DNA of 64,000 nt from Bifidobacterium pseudolongum subsp. pseudolongum DSM 20099. GTDB taxonomy: Bacteria; Actinomycetota; Actinomycetes; Actinomycetales; Bifidobacteriaceae. Shown here piece after piece: positions 52,314 to 60,484 of this stretch. The notes below the pieces were generated by a model. That model was not told the DNA's origin. It saw only the letters and a program-made list of their open reading frames with translations, and searched no databases. The DNA is taken from positions 429,170-493,169 of the forward strand of contig NZ_JDTZ01000002.1 in assembly GCF_000771225.1 (NCBI RefSeq), read 5' to 3'. How positions within the stretch are numbered: the first letter of the stretch is position 1; every line of letters starts with the position of its first letter. The position numbers and the translations under genes were made by a program.

Positions 52314-52344
52314 GTGACGCTCCTAGCGGCGCGGCGCGGGGCTG

Positions 52345-52947
52345 TCAGAACCGCACTTGCGGTGCGGCGCCGGTGAAATTGACCTGCGGCACCTGGCGCG
52401 ACTGTTCGTCGGCGGCGAAATACTGCGCGGGCACGAAGTGGAACATGCCGGCGATGATGTTGGTGGGCACCTGCATGATGCGGTTGTTGTACTTGAGCAC
52501 CACATCGTTGTAGAACTGGCGCGCGTAGGCGATCTTGTCCTCGATCTGGCGCAGCTGGTCCTGCAGGTTCATGAAGTTCTGGTTCGCCTTGAGGTCCGGA
52601 TACGCCTCGGCCGTGGCGCGCAGGTTGACCATCGCGTTGCTCAGCTGCTGCTCGGCCGCGGCACGCTGCTCGAGTGTCGCGTTCGGGTCGCTCGCCGCGG
52701 CCATCACACCGGCGCGCGCCTGCGTGACCTGCGTGAAGACGGATGACTCGTGGCCCGCGTAGCCCTTGACCGTCTCCACGAGGTTGGGGATCAGGTCGGC
52801 GCGCTGCTTGAGCAGCACATCGATCTGCGACCAGCCGTTGCCCACGCGGTTGCGCATGCCGACGAGGCTGTTGTACATGCTGATGATCCACACACCGATC
52901 ACCACGATGACCGCGATGACGATGAGGGCGATGATCCACCCACTCAT
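52345..52947 (-). CDS. LemA family protein
   Basis: A 200-residue protein with one N-terminal membrane helix ([22 protein letters not shown]). A LemA helical bundle follows: [78 protein letters not shown]. Function is unproven; LemA proteins may act in envelope stress. The ATG follows AGGAGAA. It heads the lemA-DUF2207 unit. Confidence 0.95.
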   Translation of the reverse strand: MSGWIIALIVIAVIVVIGVWIISMYNSLVGMRNRVGNGWSQIDVLLKQRADLIPNLVETVKGYAGHESSVFTQVTQARAGVMAAASDPNATLEQRAAAEQQLSNAMVNLRATAEAYPDLKANQNFMNLQDQLRQIEDKIAYARQFYNDVVLKYNNRIMQVPTNIIAGMFHFVPAQYFAADEQSRQVPQVNFTGAAPQVRF

Positions 52948-53087
52948 GATTCCTGGTTCTCCTTATCCTATGGCGCCTGGCCGGCGCCAGACATTGGGCC
53001 CCATTGTCTCATGACAGCGATATGCCGCTGACGACGCTGTCCATCTCGCGGGCACGGACGTCCCGCATGCACTGCCGCAAATTATGT

Positions 53088-53122
53088 ACAAGGCCCCGTG
53101 CTGAACAAACAGCACAGGGCCC
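53088..53122 (-). terminator. Hairpin terminator after pnp
   Basis: The stem GGGCCCTGTGCTG/CAGCACGGGGCC is followed on the minus strand by TTGTACATAA, a weak T-run, about 60 bases past the pnp stop. Confidence 0.65.
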
Positions 53123-53181
53123 AGCTGGTTGGTCACCATGGCTCATGCGTCACCGCAAACGTACGCATCAGCCACGGGCAA

Positions 53182-55779
53182 TCAGTCCTCGAACGGGTCG
53201 AAGTCGCGGCGCACACGGCGGCGCGGACGCTCATGGCGCTCCTCGCGGCCGGCGCGGTACTCGTCGTAGTTCTCGTCGGCGGCGTACCGCGGATTGCGGT
53301 CGTCGTTGCGGCGGCGGCGCGGACGATCATCGCGGTCCTCATGATGGCGGCGCGGACGATCGTCATAGTCACGGTCGTCGTCGCGGCGCGAACGGCGGCG
53401 CGGACGGTCATCATAGTCGTCGTCGTAGTCGCGGCGGCGGCGCGGACGGTCATCGTAATCGAAATCACGGTCATCGCGGTCACGGCGCGGACGGCGCTCA
53501 GAACGGCGGTCGTCACGGCGGCGGTCATCGCGGCGCGGGCGGTCATCGCGGTCACGGCGCGGCGCCGAGGACTCCTGGTTCTCGAAGCCCGGGATCGCGA
53601 GCGAGATCTTACCGCGGTCATCCACACCCTGCACGACGACCTCAACGGTATCGCCTTCCTTGAGCACATCCTCGACGGCGTCGATGCGTTCTCCGTCGGC
53701 GAGATTGCGGATCTGCGAGATGTGCAGCAGGCCGTCGGTGCCCGGGGTCAGGTTGACGAACGCGCCGAAGCTCGTGGTCTTCACGACCTTGCCCGTGTAT
53801 GTTTCGCCGGCTTCCGGCACATGCGGGTTGGCGATCTGGTCGATGATCTCCTTCGCCTTCTCGGCGGCGTCGCCACCTTCGGAAGCGATGTAGACCGTGC
53901 CGTCGTCCTCAATCGTGATCTCGGCGCCGGTGTCCTCCTGGATCTGGTTGATCATCTTGCCCTTCGGGCCGATGACTTCGCCGATCTTGTCGACCGGGAT
54001 CGTGATCGTGACGATGCGCGGCGCGGTCGGGCTCATCTCGGCCGGGCCGTCGATGCACTCGTTGATCACTTCGAGGATCGTGGTGCGGGCCTCATGCGCC
54101 TGCTTGAGCGCGCCGGCGAGCACGTCGGCCGGAATGCCGTCGAGCTTCGTGTCGAGCTGCAGTGCGGTGATGAAGTCGGCGGTGCCGGCGACCTTGAAGT
54201 CCATGTCGCCGAACGCGTCTTCGGCGCCCAGGATGTCGGTGAGCGTCTTGTAGACGTGTTCGCCGTCCACATCGCCCGAGACGAGGCCCATCGCGATGCC
54301 CGCGACCGGGGCCTTGAGCGGCACGCCGGCCGCCAGCAGCGACAGCGTGGAGGCACACACGGAACCCATCGACGTGGAGCCGTTCGAACCGATGGCCTCG
54401 GAGACCTGACGGATCGCGTACGGGAACTCCTCACGGCCCGGCAGCACCGGCACAATCGCCTTTTCGGCGAGCGCGCCATGGCCGATCTCGCGGCGCTTCG
54501 GGGTGCCGATGCGTCCGGTCTCACCGGTCGAATACGGCGGCATCTCGTAATTGTGCATGTAGCGCTTGGTCTGCGGGCCGCTCAGTGCGTCGATCTGCTG
54601 CTCCATCTTGAGCATGTTGAGCGTCGTAACGCCCAGGATCTGCGTTTCGCCACGCTGGAAGAGCGCGGAACCGTGCACGCGCGGCACAATGTCCACTTCG
54701 GCGGAAAGCGTTCGGATGTCGCGCAGGCCACGGCCGTCGATGCGGTAGTCCTGGGTCAGGATGCGGCGGCGCACGATCTGGCGCTGCAGTTCCTTGAACG
54801 CGTTGCCCAGTTCCTTGTCTTTCTCTGCCTCGTCCATGTCGGTGAACTCGACCGACAGCGTTTCGCGCACACGCTCCTTGATCTCGTGGATGCGCTCCTG
54901 GCGCGGCAGCTTCTCGGCGATCGAGAGCGCCTCGTCGAGGTCGGCGTGCGCGATCTCGTCGATGCGGTTGTACAGGTCGTCGGTGTATTCGGGGAAGAGC
55001 GGGAAGTCGCGCGTCTCCTTGGCGGCGATCTTCTTGAGCTCGTTCTGCGCATCGCACAGCACCTTGATGAACGGCTTCGCCGCCTCAAGGCCACCGGCCA
55101 CAACCTCTTCGTCCGGCTTGGCCTGGCCCTCGTCGTAGATGAGCGACCATGCGTTCTTGCCGGCACCGGCCTCGATCATCGCGATAGCGACGTCGCCGTT
55201 CTCGATCACGCGGCCGGCGACCACAATCTCGAAGACGGCGCGCTCGCGCTCACTCCAGCGCGGGAACGCGACCCACTGGCCGTCGATGAGGGCCAGGCGC
55301 ACGCCGCCGACCGGGCCGGAGAACGGCAGGCCGGAGATCAGCGTCGAAGCGGACGCCGCGTTGAGCGCAATCATGTCGTACGAATCGTCGGGGTTGACGG
55401 CGAGCACCGTCTCCACAACCTGCACCTCATTGCGCAGTGTGTGCGGGAAGAGCGGGCGCAGCGGGCGGTCGATGATGCGGCACGCAAGGATAGCCTCCGT
55501 GCTCGGACGGCCTTCGCGGCGGAAGAACGAGCCCGGGATCTTGCCCGCAGCGTACATCTTCTCTTCCACGTCGACGGTCAGCGGGAAGAAATCGTAATTC
55601 TCCTTCGGGCTGCTGCCGGCGGTCGTGGTCGACAGCACCATGGAGTCGTCGTCGAGATAGGCGGCCACCGCACCATCAGCCTGCTGTGCGAGGCGGCCCG
55701 TCTCAAAGCGCAGCGTGCGCTTGCCATATGAACCATTGTCGATGACTGCTTCCACAGCCTTGATTTCGGGACCCTCCAT
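53182..55779 (-). CDS. pnp: Polyribonucleotide nucleotidyltransferase / guanosine pentaphosphate synthetase
   Basis: An 865-residue phosphorolytic 3' exoribonuclease. It has two RNase PH domains (N-terminal with [29 protein letters not shown]-terminal with [21 protein letters not shown]), then a KH domain ([30 protein letters not shown]) and an S1 domain ([28 protein letters not shown]). After about residue 735 there is a 120-residue tail made almost only of Arg, Asp, Tyr, His and Glu in RDR/DDRPRR repeats. Actinobacterial enzymes are also called GpsI for pppGpp synthesis. The tail is likely disordered and could bind RNA or RNase partners. It is monocistronic. Confidence 0.97.
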   Translation of the reverse strand: MEGPEIKAVEAVIDNGSYGKRTLRFETGRLAQQADGAVAAYLDDDSMVLSTTTAGSSPKENYDFFPLTVDVEEKMYAAGKIPGSFFRREGRPSTEAILACRIIDRPLRPLFPHTLRNEVQVVETVLAVNPDDSYDMIALNAASASTLISGLPFSGPVGGVRLALIDGQWVAFPRWSERERAVFEIVVAGRVIENGDVAIAMIEAGAGKNAWSLIYDEGQAKPDEEVVAGGLEAAKPFIKVLCDAQNELKKIAAKETRDFPLFPEYTDDLYNRIDEIAHADLDEALSIAEKLPRQERIHEIKERVRETLSVEFTDMDEAEKDKELGNAFKELQRQIVRRRILTQDYRIDGRGLRDIRTLSAEVDIVPRVHGSALFQRGETQILGVTTLNMLKMEQQIDALSGPQTKRYMHNYEMPPYSTGETGRIGTPKRREIGHGALAEKAIVPVLPGREEFPYAIRQVSEAIGSNGSTSMGSVCASTLSLLAAGVPLKAPVAGIAMGLVSGDVDGEHVYKTLTDILGAEDAFGDMDFKVAGTADFITALQLDTKLDGIPADVLAGALKQAHEARTTILEVINECIDGPAEMSPTAPRIVTITIPVDKIGEVIGPKGKMINQIQEDTGAEITIEDDGTVYIASEGGDAAEKAKEIIDQIANPHVPEAGETYTGKVVKTTSFGAFVNLTPGTDGLLHISQIRNLADGERIDAVEDVLKEGDTVEVVVQGVDDRGKISLAIPGFENQESSAPRRDRDDRPRRDDRRRDDRRSERRPRRDRDDRDFDYDDRPRRRRDYDDDYDDRPRRRSRRDDDRDYDDRPRRHHEDRDDRPRRRRNDDRNPRYAADENYDEYRAGREERHERPRRRVRRDFDPFED

Positions 55780-55994
55780 AGGGTTCCTCCTTTTGTTTTG
55801 TTCTGTTTCCTACAAACATCCTCGTCGGGCCTACGGCTCGCGTGCCGCAAGGCCGTGATTATGTCGCGCGCGGTCCGCGCGCTGTGGCAGGCGGTCAGCC
55901 CGACCGCATGCCGCGTGATTCCACCAGTGCTTCATTGTAATACCAGCCATGGTGCGAGGATCGGGCTCATGCCCCGCTTCGCTCACGGCGGCAG

Positions 55995-56026
55995 CAAAAA
56001 GCCCGAGCCGGCGTGCCGGACTCGGG
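55995..56026 (-). terminator. Rho-independent terminator after rpsO
   Basis: The stem GCCCGAG.CCGGC pairs with GCCGG.CTCGGGC and is followed by five T residues on the minus strand, 13 bases past the rpsO stop. Confidence 0.88.
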
Positions 56027-56038
56027 CGGAAGAATGTC

Positions 56039-56308
56039 TTATCGACGCAGACCCAGACGCTCGATCAGAGCACGGTAGCGGTTGATGTCAACGCCCTTGA
56101 GGTAATCAAGCAGACGACGACGGTCACCGACCATGAGCAGCAGACCACGACGCGAGTGGTGATCGTGCTTGTGCTCCTTGAGGTGCTCGGTCAGGTCGGC
56201 GATGCGCTTGGTGAGCAGCGCGATCTGAACCTCCGGGGAGCCGGTGTCGCCCTCATGGGTAGCGTACTTAGCGATGATGTCCTGCTTTTCTTCAGCCGTC
56301 AATGCCAC
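56039..56308 (-). CDS. rpsO: 30S ribosomal protein S15
   Basis: An 89-residue protein with S15 landmarks [20 protein letters not shown] and [21 protein letters not shown]. It starts at a GTG (56308) with a good AAAGGAGG site. The frame continues to 56425 but without features. It binds 16S rRNA early in assembly. rpsO-pnp order is conserved in many bacteria; here a terminator and 215 bp separate them. Confidence 0.98.
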   Translation of the reverse strand: MALTAEEKQDIIAKYATHEGDTGSPEVQIALLTKRIADLTEHLKEHKHDHHSRRGLLLMVGDRRRLLDYLKGVDINRYRALIERLGLRR

Positions 56309-56394
56309 GGCATCCTCCTTTATTGCACTGCGCGGTGCCGCCGGCATTATGCCGGAGCGCTCTCTATCCGCGGGCGAAAACACGCCAAAGAGAC

Positions 56395-56406
56395 AGTGTA
56401 TACACT
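56395..56406. promoter_or_regulatory. Perfect 12-bp palindrome between rpsO and the dehydrogenase gene
   Basis: AGTGTATACACT is a perfect palindrome in the divergent spacer, 145 bases before the dehydrogenase start. It could be an operator, or TATACA inside it could be a -10 hexamer. No specific regulator is recognised. Confidence 0.4.
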
Positions 56407-56550
56407 CCCCGCGACTGCCCACCATGTGACCTTTTTGTTCACCGAGCGAAGAGCCGCCCCCGCGACCCGCATGGGCGCAACAGACCGATCCCTACAATGT
56501 GCGCAACCATCGATTTGCGGCATCCACCCGAACCACCAAGGAGGAACAAC

Positions 56551-57522
56551 ATGGGCACTGTCACGAAAATCGGCATCGTCGGCATGGGGCATGTGGGAGC
56601 GCATGTGGCGAACAGCCTCGTGCTGCAGGGCATTGGCGACGAACTGTATATGACGGAGCAATGCTCGGGAGACGAGGACCACAGCGCCAAGCTCGCCGCC
56701 GAAGTGCAGGATCTGGGCGATTCGCTCGCCTTCTGCCCGCACAACGTGGCGCTCGTCAACTGCGGCGAGGACTATGCGCGGCTCGCCGAATGCGACGTCA
56801 TCGTCAACGCCGCCGGCAAGGTCAGACTCGCGAGCGAGGACCGCGACGGCGAACTGTTCTACACCACCGAGACAGCGAAGACATTCATCAAACCGATCGC
56901 CGACGCGGGGTTCAACGGCGTCTGGGTCACCATCTCGAACCCGTGCGACGTCGTCGCCACCGAAATCTGGAAACTCTCCGGCATGGACCCGCGCCGCATC
57001 ATCGGCACCGGCACCGCGCTCGACTCCAGCCGCCTCAAACACGCGCTTTCGCGCGCGGCCGGCTACGACCAGCACTCGATCTGCGCCTATATGCTCGGCG
57101 AGCATGGCAACAGCATGTTCGCCGCATGGAGCGCCGTCAACTTCGGCGGCAAGCCGCTCGCGCAGCTCAAAGAGGAACAGCCGGAACGCTTCGGCTTCGA
57201 CGAGGCGCAGGTCGAGCAGGAGGCACGGCGCGGCGGATACGTGACCTACGCGGGCAAACAGTGCACCGAATTCGCGGTGGCCGACGCCGCCGTGCGCCTT
57301 GTGCGCGCTGTCGTGTCGAACGAACACTACATCACGCCGTGTTCGACGCTCATGACCGGCGACTACGGCGAGAGCGGCTTCTTCACGTCACTGCCGTGCA
57401 CCATCGGCGCCAACGGGGTCGAAGAAGTGCTGCACTTCGACCTCACCGACGCCGAACTGCGCGAATTCCAGGCGAGCTGCGCGCACGTGAAGGAGAATCT
57501 GCGCCGCGTCGGACTGTTGTGA
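56551..57522 (+). CDS. L-lactate / L-2-hydroxyacid dehydrogenase
   Basis: A 323-residue enzyme of the LDH/MDH family. NAD loop IGIVGMGHVGAHVA, catalytic Asp-His region ISNPCDVVATEIW and active-site His in MLGEHGNSMFAAWS are present. The mobile substrate loop differs from true L-lactate dehydrogenases: where those have AGAPQKPGETR, this has AAGKVRLASEDRDGELFY, closer to L-2-hydroxyisocaproate dehydrogenases. It may act on longer 2-oxoacids rather than being the fermentative Ldh of the bifid shunt. Strong AAGGAGG site before ATG 56551; the frame open from 56302 is not coding. Confidence 0.85.
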   Translation: MGTVTKIGIVGMGHVGAHVANSLVLQGIGDELYMTEQCSGDEDHSAKLAAEVQDLGDSLAFCPHNVALVNCGEDYARLAECDVIVNAAGKVRLASEDRDGELFYTTETAKTFIKPIADAGFNGVWVTISNPCDVVATEIWKLSGMDPRRIIGTGTALDSSRLKHALSRAAGYDQHSICAYMLGEHGNSMFAAWSAVNFGGKPLAQLKEEQPERFGFDEAQVEQEARRGGYVTYAGKQCTEFAVADAAVRLVRAVVSNEHYITPCSTLMTGDYGESGFFTSLPCTIGANGVEEVLHFDLTDAELREFQASCAHVKENLRRVGLL

Positions 57523-57546
57523 GCGGCCGTGCCCACGGCACCGTGA

Positions 57547-58398
57547 CTATACGACCGTGAGCAGACCGCCGAACATCACGATGAGCAGTGCGACCGTCTC
57601 GAAGACGAGCAGCAGGATCAGCGACGTCCACACATGCGTGAGCACGTTGAGCGGCGAGTCCTTTTTGATGGTGATGAGCAGTCCCACCCACACCACAGCG
57701 AACACGGCGAGCGCCAGGCCGGCGGCGATAATGCCCAGGTCGGCGGCGTTCGCCACGCGTGCGGCGCCGCCGTAGATCACGTATGTGGAATGCCAGAAGT
57801 CGAAGCGGAGCATCGCCACGCCGCCGATGAACTGCTCAATGCACAACAGCACCACGAACAGGGTGAACCACAGCGTCTTGATCCGGTCGATGATGAGCAT
57901 GATGACCGACAGCACGGCGAACACCGTGATCGACCATGATACCAGGGCGATCGCGCGTGGGTCGATGGCGCCGAAACACTCCACGACCCACGCGGTGTGC
58001 TGCACACCGACCGTGCGGCCGGCCCAGTACGGCAGGATGAGCGCGGCGAGCACGAGCACGATATAGCACAGCGTGCGCAGAGGATGCGCGCGTTTGCGTT
58101 CGATGTCGGCGAGCGAGATGTCTGATTCGGGGATGGTGGCGTCCGGGTGCTTCGACACCACATTGAGCTCCACATCCTCGCCGGCGGCGGGGTGTGTGGC
58201 GGCGGGGCAAGGCTCGTTGCGCGCCGCCGCCTCCTCGGTGCGCACGCGCGCCGCGGCTGCGGGGGAAGCCGTCCCGGTGACTGCCCCCGTGGTTGACTCA
58301 GCAGTCACCCCAGTGGGTGTCTCGGTTGCAACGGTCTGATTGCTACCTGTGTGCCGCCGCGAGTGGTGCGGGTCTGTGGTGTGCGGGTCGCAGCGCAT
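57547..58398 (-). CDS. Multi-pass membrane protein, unknown function
   Basis: I do not recognise this 283-residue protein. The first 100 residues are hydrophilic, Thr/Ala/Pro-rich and probably disordered. Then come about five membrane segments (LCYIVLVLAALILPYWAG, ALVSWSITVFAVLSVIMLI, LWFTLFVVLLCIEQFIGG, LGIIAAGLALAVFAVVWVGLL and SLILLLVFETVALLIVMFGG). A short motif DIERKRAHPLRTL precedes the first helix. It converges on the dehydrogenase gene, ending 24 bp from it. The start may lie downstream of ATG 58398. Confidence 0.7.
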   Translation of the reverse strand: MRCDPHTTDPHHSRRHTGSNQTVATETPTGVTAESTTGAVTGTASPAAAARVRTEEAAARNEPCPAATHPAAGEDVELNVVSKHPDATIPESDISLADIERKRAHPLRTLCYIVLVLAALILPYWAGRTVGVQHTAWVVECFGAIDPRAIALVSWSITVFAVLSVIMLIIDRIKTLWFTLFVVLLCIEQFIGGVAMLRFDFWHSTYVIYGGAARVANAADLGIIAAGLALAVFAVVWVGLLITIKKDSPLNVLTHVWTSLILLLVFETVALLIVMFGGLLTVV

Positions 58399-58883
58399 TC
58401 GTCAACCGCCTTCCTGTGGCTCGCCGTGTGCATTGCATGCATTTGTATACGTATATGTATATGCGTCTGTGCGCATATGTCCGTGCGCATCGGGTCGTGG
58501 AGCGGCGTGCGCGACGCCCGAAGCGGTGGCGCGCCACCCTATGTTCTAGCCGCAACTCTAGCGCAACCCTAGTGCACAAGCGTCGATTCAGCTGCCAGAG
58601 GCCGTGTGTGGGTGGAGCGGCCGGGGGCGTGTGACGGTGTTCTTCTCCCGGTGTTCCGCAGCGGCTTCGAGCTGGACGCATCCGCGGGGTCAAAGCGATG
58701 ATTCTCTGCGGTCTGCGGCGACCCATGCAGGTTGCCCATGGTCTCCAGCTCCGCCCCTACCTCGGTCTGCAGTGCCCCTTACGCCCTACAGCCGTCTGTT
58801 TGCGTAAGGATTGTACGCAGCACCCCATTTTCTGCGTACAATTCGTGCGCAACCGTTGGTGCGGCAGCTGACGATGCCCACCC
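58399..58883. other. Intergenic stretch with alternating purine-pyrimidine tract and small inverted repeat
   Basis: No gene is supported. Notable items are the alternating tract TGTATACGTATATGTATATG (58444-58463, extending to 58466, with a second run 58468-58480), and the inverted repeat TTGTACGCAG (58811-58820)/CTGCGTACAA (58832-58841), which could be a terminator-like stem without a T-run. Confidence 0.5.
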
Positions 58884-59148
58884 CTAATTGCTCATACCCC
58901 CACCACACGTATCCAGCGGCCCTGCGCGTCTATCCCCTAGCCACCAACAGCCATCAGCCACGCGGCCGATGGCACCCCATGCCTACTAGCTAGCCACCAA
59001 CAGCCATTAGATACGAAACTGATGACACCCTATGTCTACCCACTAGCCACATACAACCACGCCAAACACATCCGGCGGCACCGCGCGTCTACCTCCTAGC
59101 CACCAACGGCCAAAATCGGCCGAGGTACGCGGCACTTCATGTCTACCT
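58884..59148 (+). repeat. Five tandem 53-bp degenerate repeats
   Basis: Units begin at 58884, 58937, 58990, 59043 and 59096, exactly 53 bp apart. Each starts CTAGCCAC(CAACAGCCA) (unit 1: CTAATTGC) and ends in a variation of GGCACC-CATGTCTACC. The period is perfect while the sequences have diverged, and 53 is not a multiple of 3, so it is not a coding repeat. Confidence 0.8.
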
Positions 59149-59190
59149 ACTTCATGCGATCTGCGCTGTCGGATGACGAATCCCTGAGTA

Positions 59191-59310
59191 CCCCTGACGA
59201 AAATCATATCCGAAGCCGCTGAACATGACAACCATCTGTAACTGTCCGAAAACACGCAGCGGCAATGATATTTGCGACAGATACGCCTAGTAACTGTCGC
59301 AAATCACTCG
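59191..59310 (+). repeat. Dispersed intergenic repeat, copy 2
   Basis: It matches 1792-1940: CCCTGACGAAAATCATAT, GCCGCTGAACATGACAACC, CTGTAACTGTCCGAAAA and TTTGCGACAGATA occur in the same order and spacing. Only one complete 52-bp unit is present, followed by a partial AACTGTCGCAAATCA. It lies about 150 bases past the 3' end of tRNA-Gly. Confidence 0.75.
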
Positions 59311-59421
59311 TGACAGCCACCCGTGCGCTTCAATGGTCACACGCTACCCACACGGCACCACCCAAGTCGCAATCAACACAAAACCGGGTTATAACCCCAC
59401 TTATACTGTTCCAGCATAAAC

Positions 59422-59457
59422 GAAAAACGGCTGATTTCGTTGGAAATCAGCCGTTTT
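59422..59457 (-). terminator. Rho-independent terminator after tRNA-Gly
   Basis: The stem AAAACGGCTGATTTC/GAAATCAGCCGTTTT is followed by T residues on the minus strand, 4 bases beyond the tRNA. Confidence 0.9.
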
Positions 59458-59460
59458 CAG

Positions 59461-59534
59461 TGGAGCGGACGACGGGAATCGAACCCGCGTAATCAGTTTG
59501 GAAGACTGAGGCTCTACCATTGAGCTACGTCCGC
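59461..59534 (-). tRNA. tRNA-Gly(TCC)
   Basis: A 74-nt cloverleaf including an encoded CCA end. The anticodon loop TTCCAAA gives TCC; acceptor GCGGACG/CGTCCGC is perfect; the T-loop is GGTTCGATTCC. It is the only tRNA in the window with CCA encoded. Confidence 0.96.
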
Positions 59535-59724
59535 ATGCTGCCTCTCGCGAAACAACGTGTGCCATTATACACAAGGGGTGCCGAAGCGTCCAACCAGCGA
59601 GAAACCCGCTCGCCGACGGCCACCGCTCCCTCCGCCCCACCCATGCCCTTGGATCTTCCCCGCATCCTTCCAAGGTGGAGCGGCACCCATACCTCGCGCA
59701 TCCGGCCCACCACGCACCCGCGCA

Positions 59725-60291
59725 TCACTCCGCGCGTTCCAGGACGGCCACCGCGGAGGCAATCGGCCCATCATGCGAAATAGACAGATGCCAGCGCAAT
59801 TGCACGGGATCGGATGCCCCAGACGTGCGCGCACCGGTAAGTGCGCCAGACACATCGCTCGGCCCATCACCGCCATCCACACCAACTGCATCAGACACAC
59901 CGGCCCCACGCGGCACGCCCGCCGCACTCGCGCCTTCCGCGTGCGCGAGCGAGCACACGAGCTCGGCGTGCACGGCCGGCTGCAGCAGCACATGCGGCAC
60001 GCCGCGCGCGTCACCGAGAATCTCGATGCCGCTCCACGGCGTGTTGTCGAGCGTGTACGGTGCCGACACCTCGCCAAGCGCCGCGCACCACGCCTTGACA
60101 GCCGATTCCTTGGCGGCCCACTTGCCCGCGAGGTGCACGGCCTCGCCGTCGTTCTTGCACCCGGCGCGCATCCGCGCCTGCCGCAGTTCGCGCGCGGAGA
60201 AGAGGCTCCTCCCCCGCGACCCCGGCATCTCAAGCTGTTCGCCGAACGCGCGCACATCCACCACATCGTGCCCGATGCCAAGTATCGCCAT
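59725..60291 (-). CDS. acpS: Holo-[acyl-carrier-protein] synthase with low-complexity insertion
   Basis: A 188-residue 4'-phosphopantetheinyl transferase. Magnesium-site Asp is in GIGHDVVDVRAF and Glu in KWAAKESAVKAW; the C-terminal strand is RWHLSISHDG. Standard AcpS is about 120-130 residues; here a Gly/Ala/Ser/Asp-rich stretch of about 40 residues (AEGASAAGVPRGAGVSDAVG onward) lies just before the last β-strand. It converts apo-ACP, including the ACP domain of the neighbouring type I FAS, to the holo form. ATG 60291 is chosen over an upstream in-frame start. It lies downstream of fas on the same strand. Confidence 0.9.
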   Translation of the reverse strand: MAILGIGHDVVDVRAFGEQLEMPGSRGRSLFSARELRQARMRAGCKNDGEAVHLAGKWAAKESAVKAWCAALGEVSAPYTLDNTPWSGIEILGDARGVPHVLLQPAVHAELVCSLAHAEGASAAGVPRGAGVSDAVGVDGGDGPSDVSGALTGARTSGASDPVQLRWHLSISHDGPIASAVAVLERAE

Positions 60292-60413
60292 CGTGACCGC
60301 CTCCTCACACCGAACCATGGCCTGCCACCGCCAGTCTAGGAACCAACCCCGCCAGACAGACCATCACGACGGCCACCGCAACCGCAACACGCCATCCACA
60401 ACCACCACTGAGA

Positions 60414-60447
60414 AGGGTGTGGTCCATCATGCGCGATGAACCACACC
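60414..60447 (-). terminator. Hairpin after fas
   Basis: The stem GGTGTGGTTCATC/GATGGACCACACC lies 38 bases past the fas stop. The downstream T-run is weak, so termination may be partial and allow acpS read-through. Confidence 0.6.
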
Positions 60448-60484
60448 CCTCAGCACACGCAGGCCCCTAAGGAGCTCCCCCGTG

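Noticed and set aside
53098..55731. Plus-strand open frame of 877 codons over pnp
   Set aside because: Exact antisense of the PNPase gene. The product is a low-complexity mirror of conserved codons with no ribosome binding site and no homology features.
58884..59148. CRISPR array
   Set aside because: The 53-bp units diverge along their whole length. There are no identical repeats separated by unique spacers and no cas genes.
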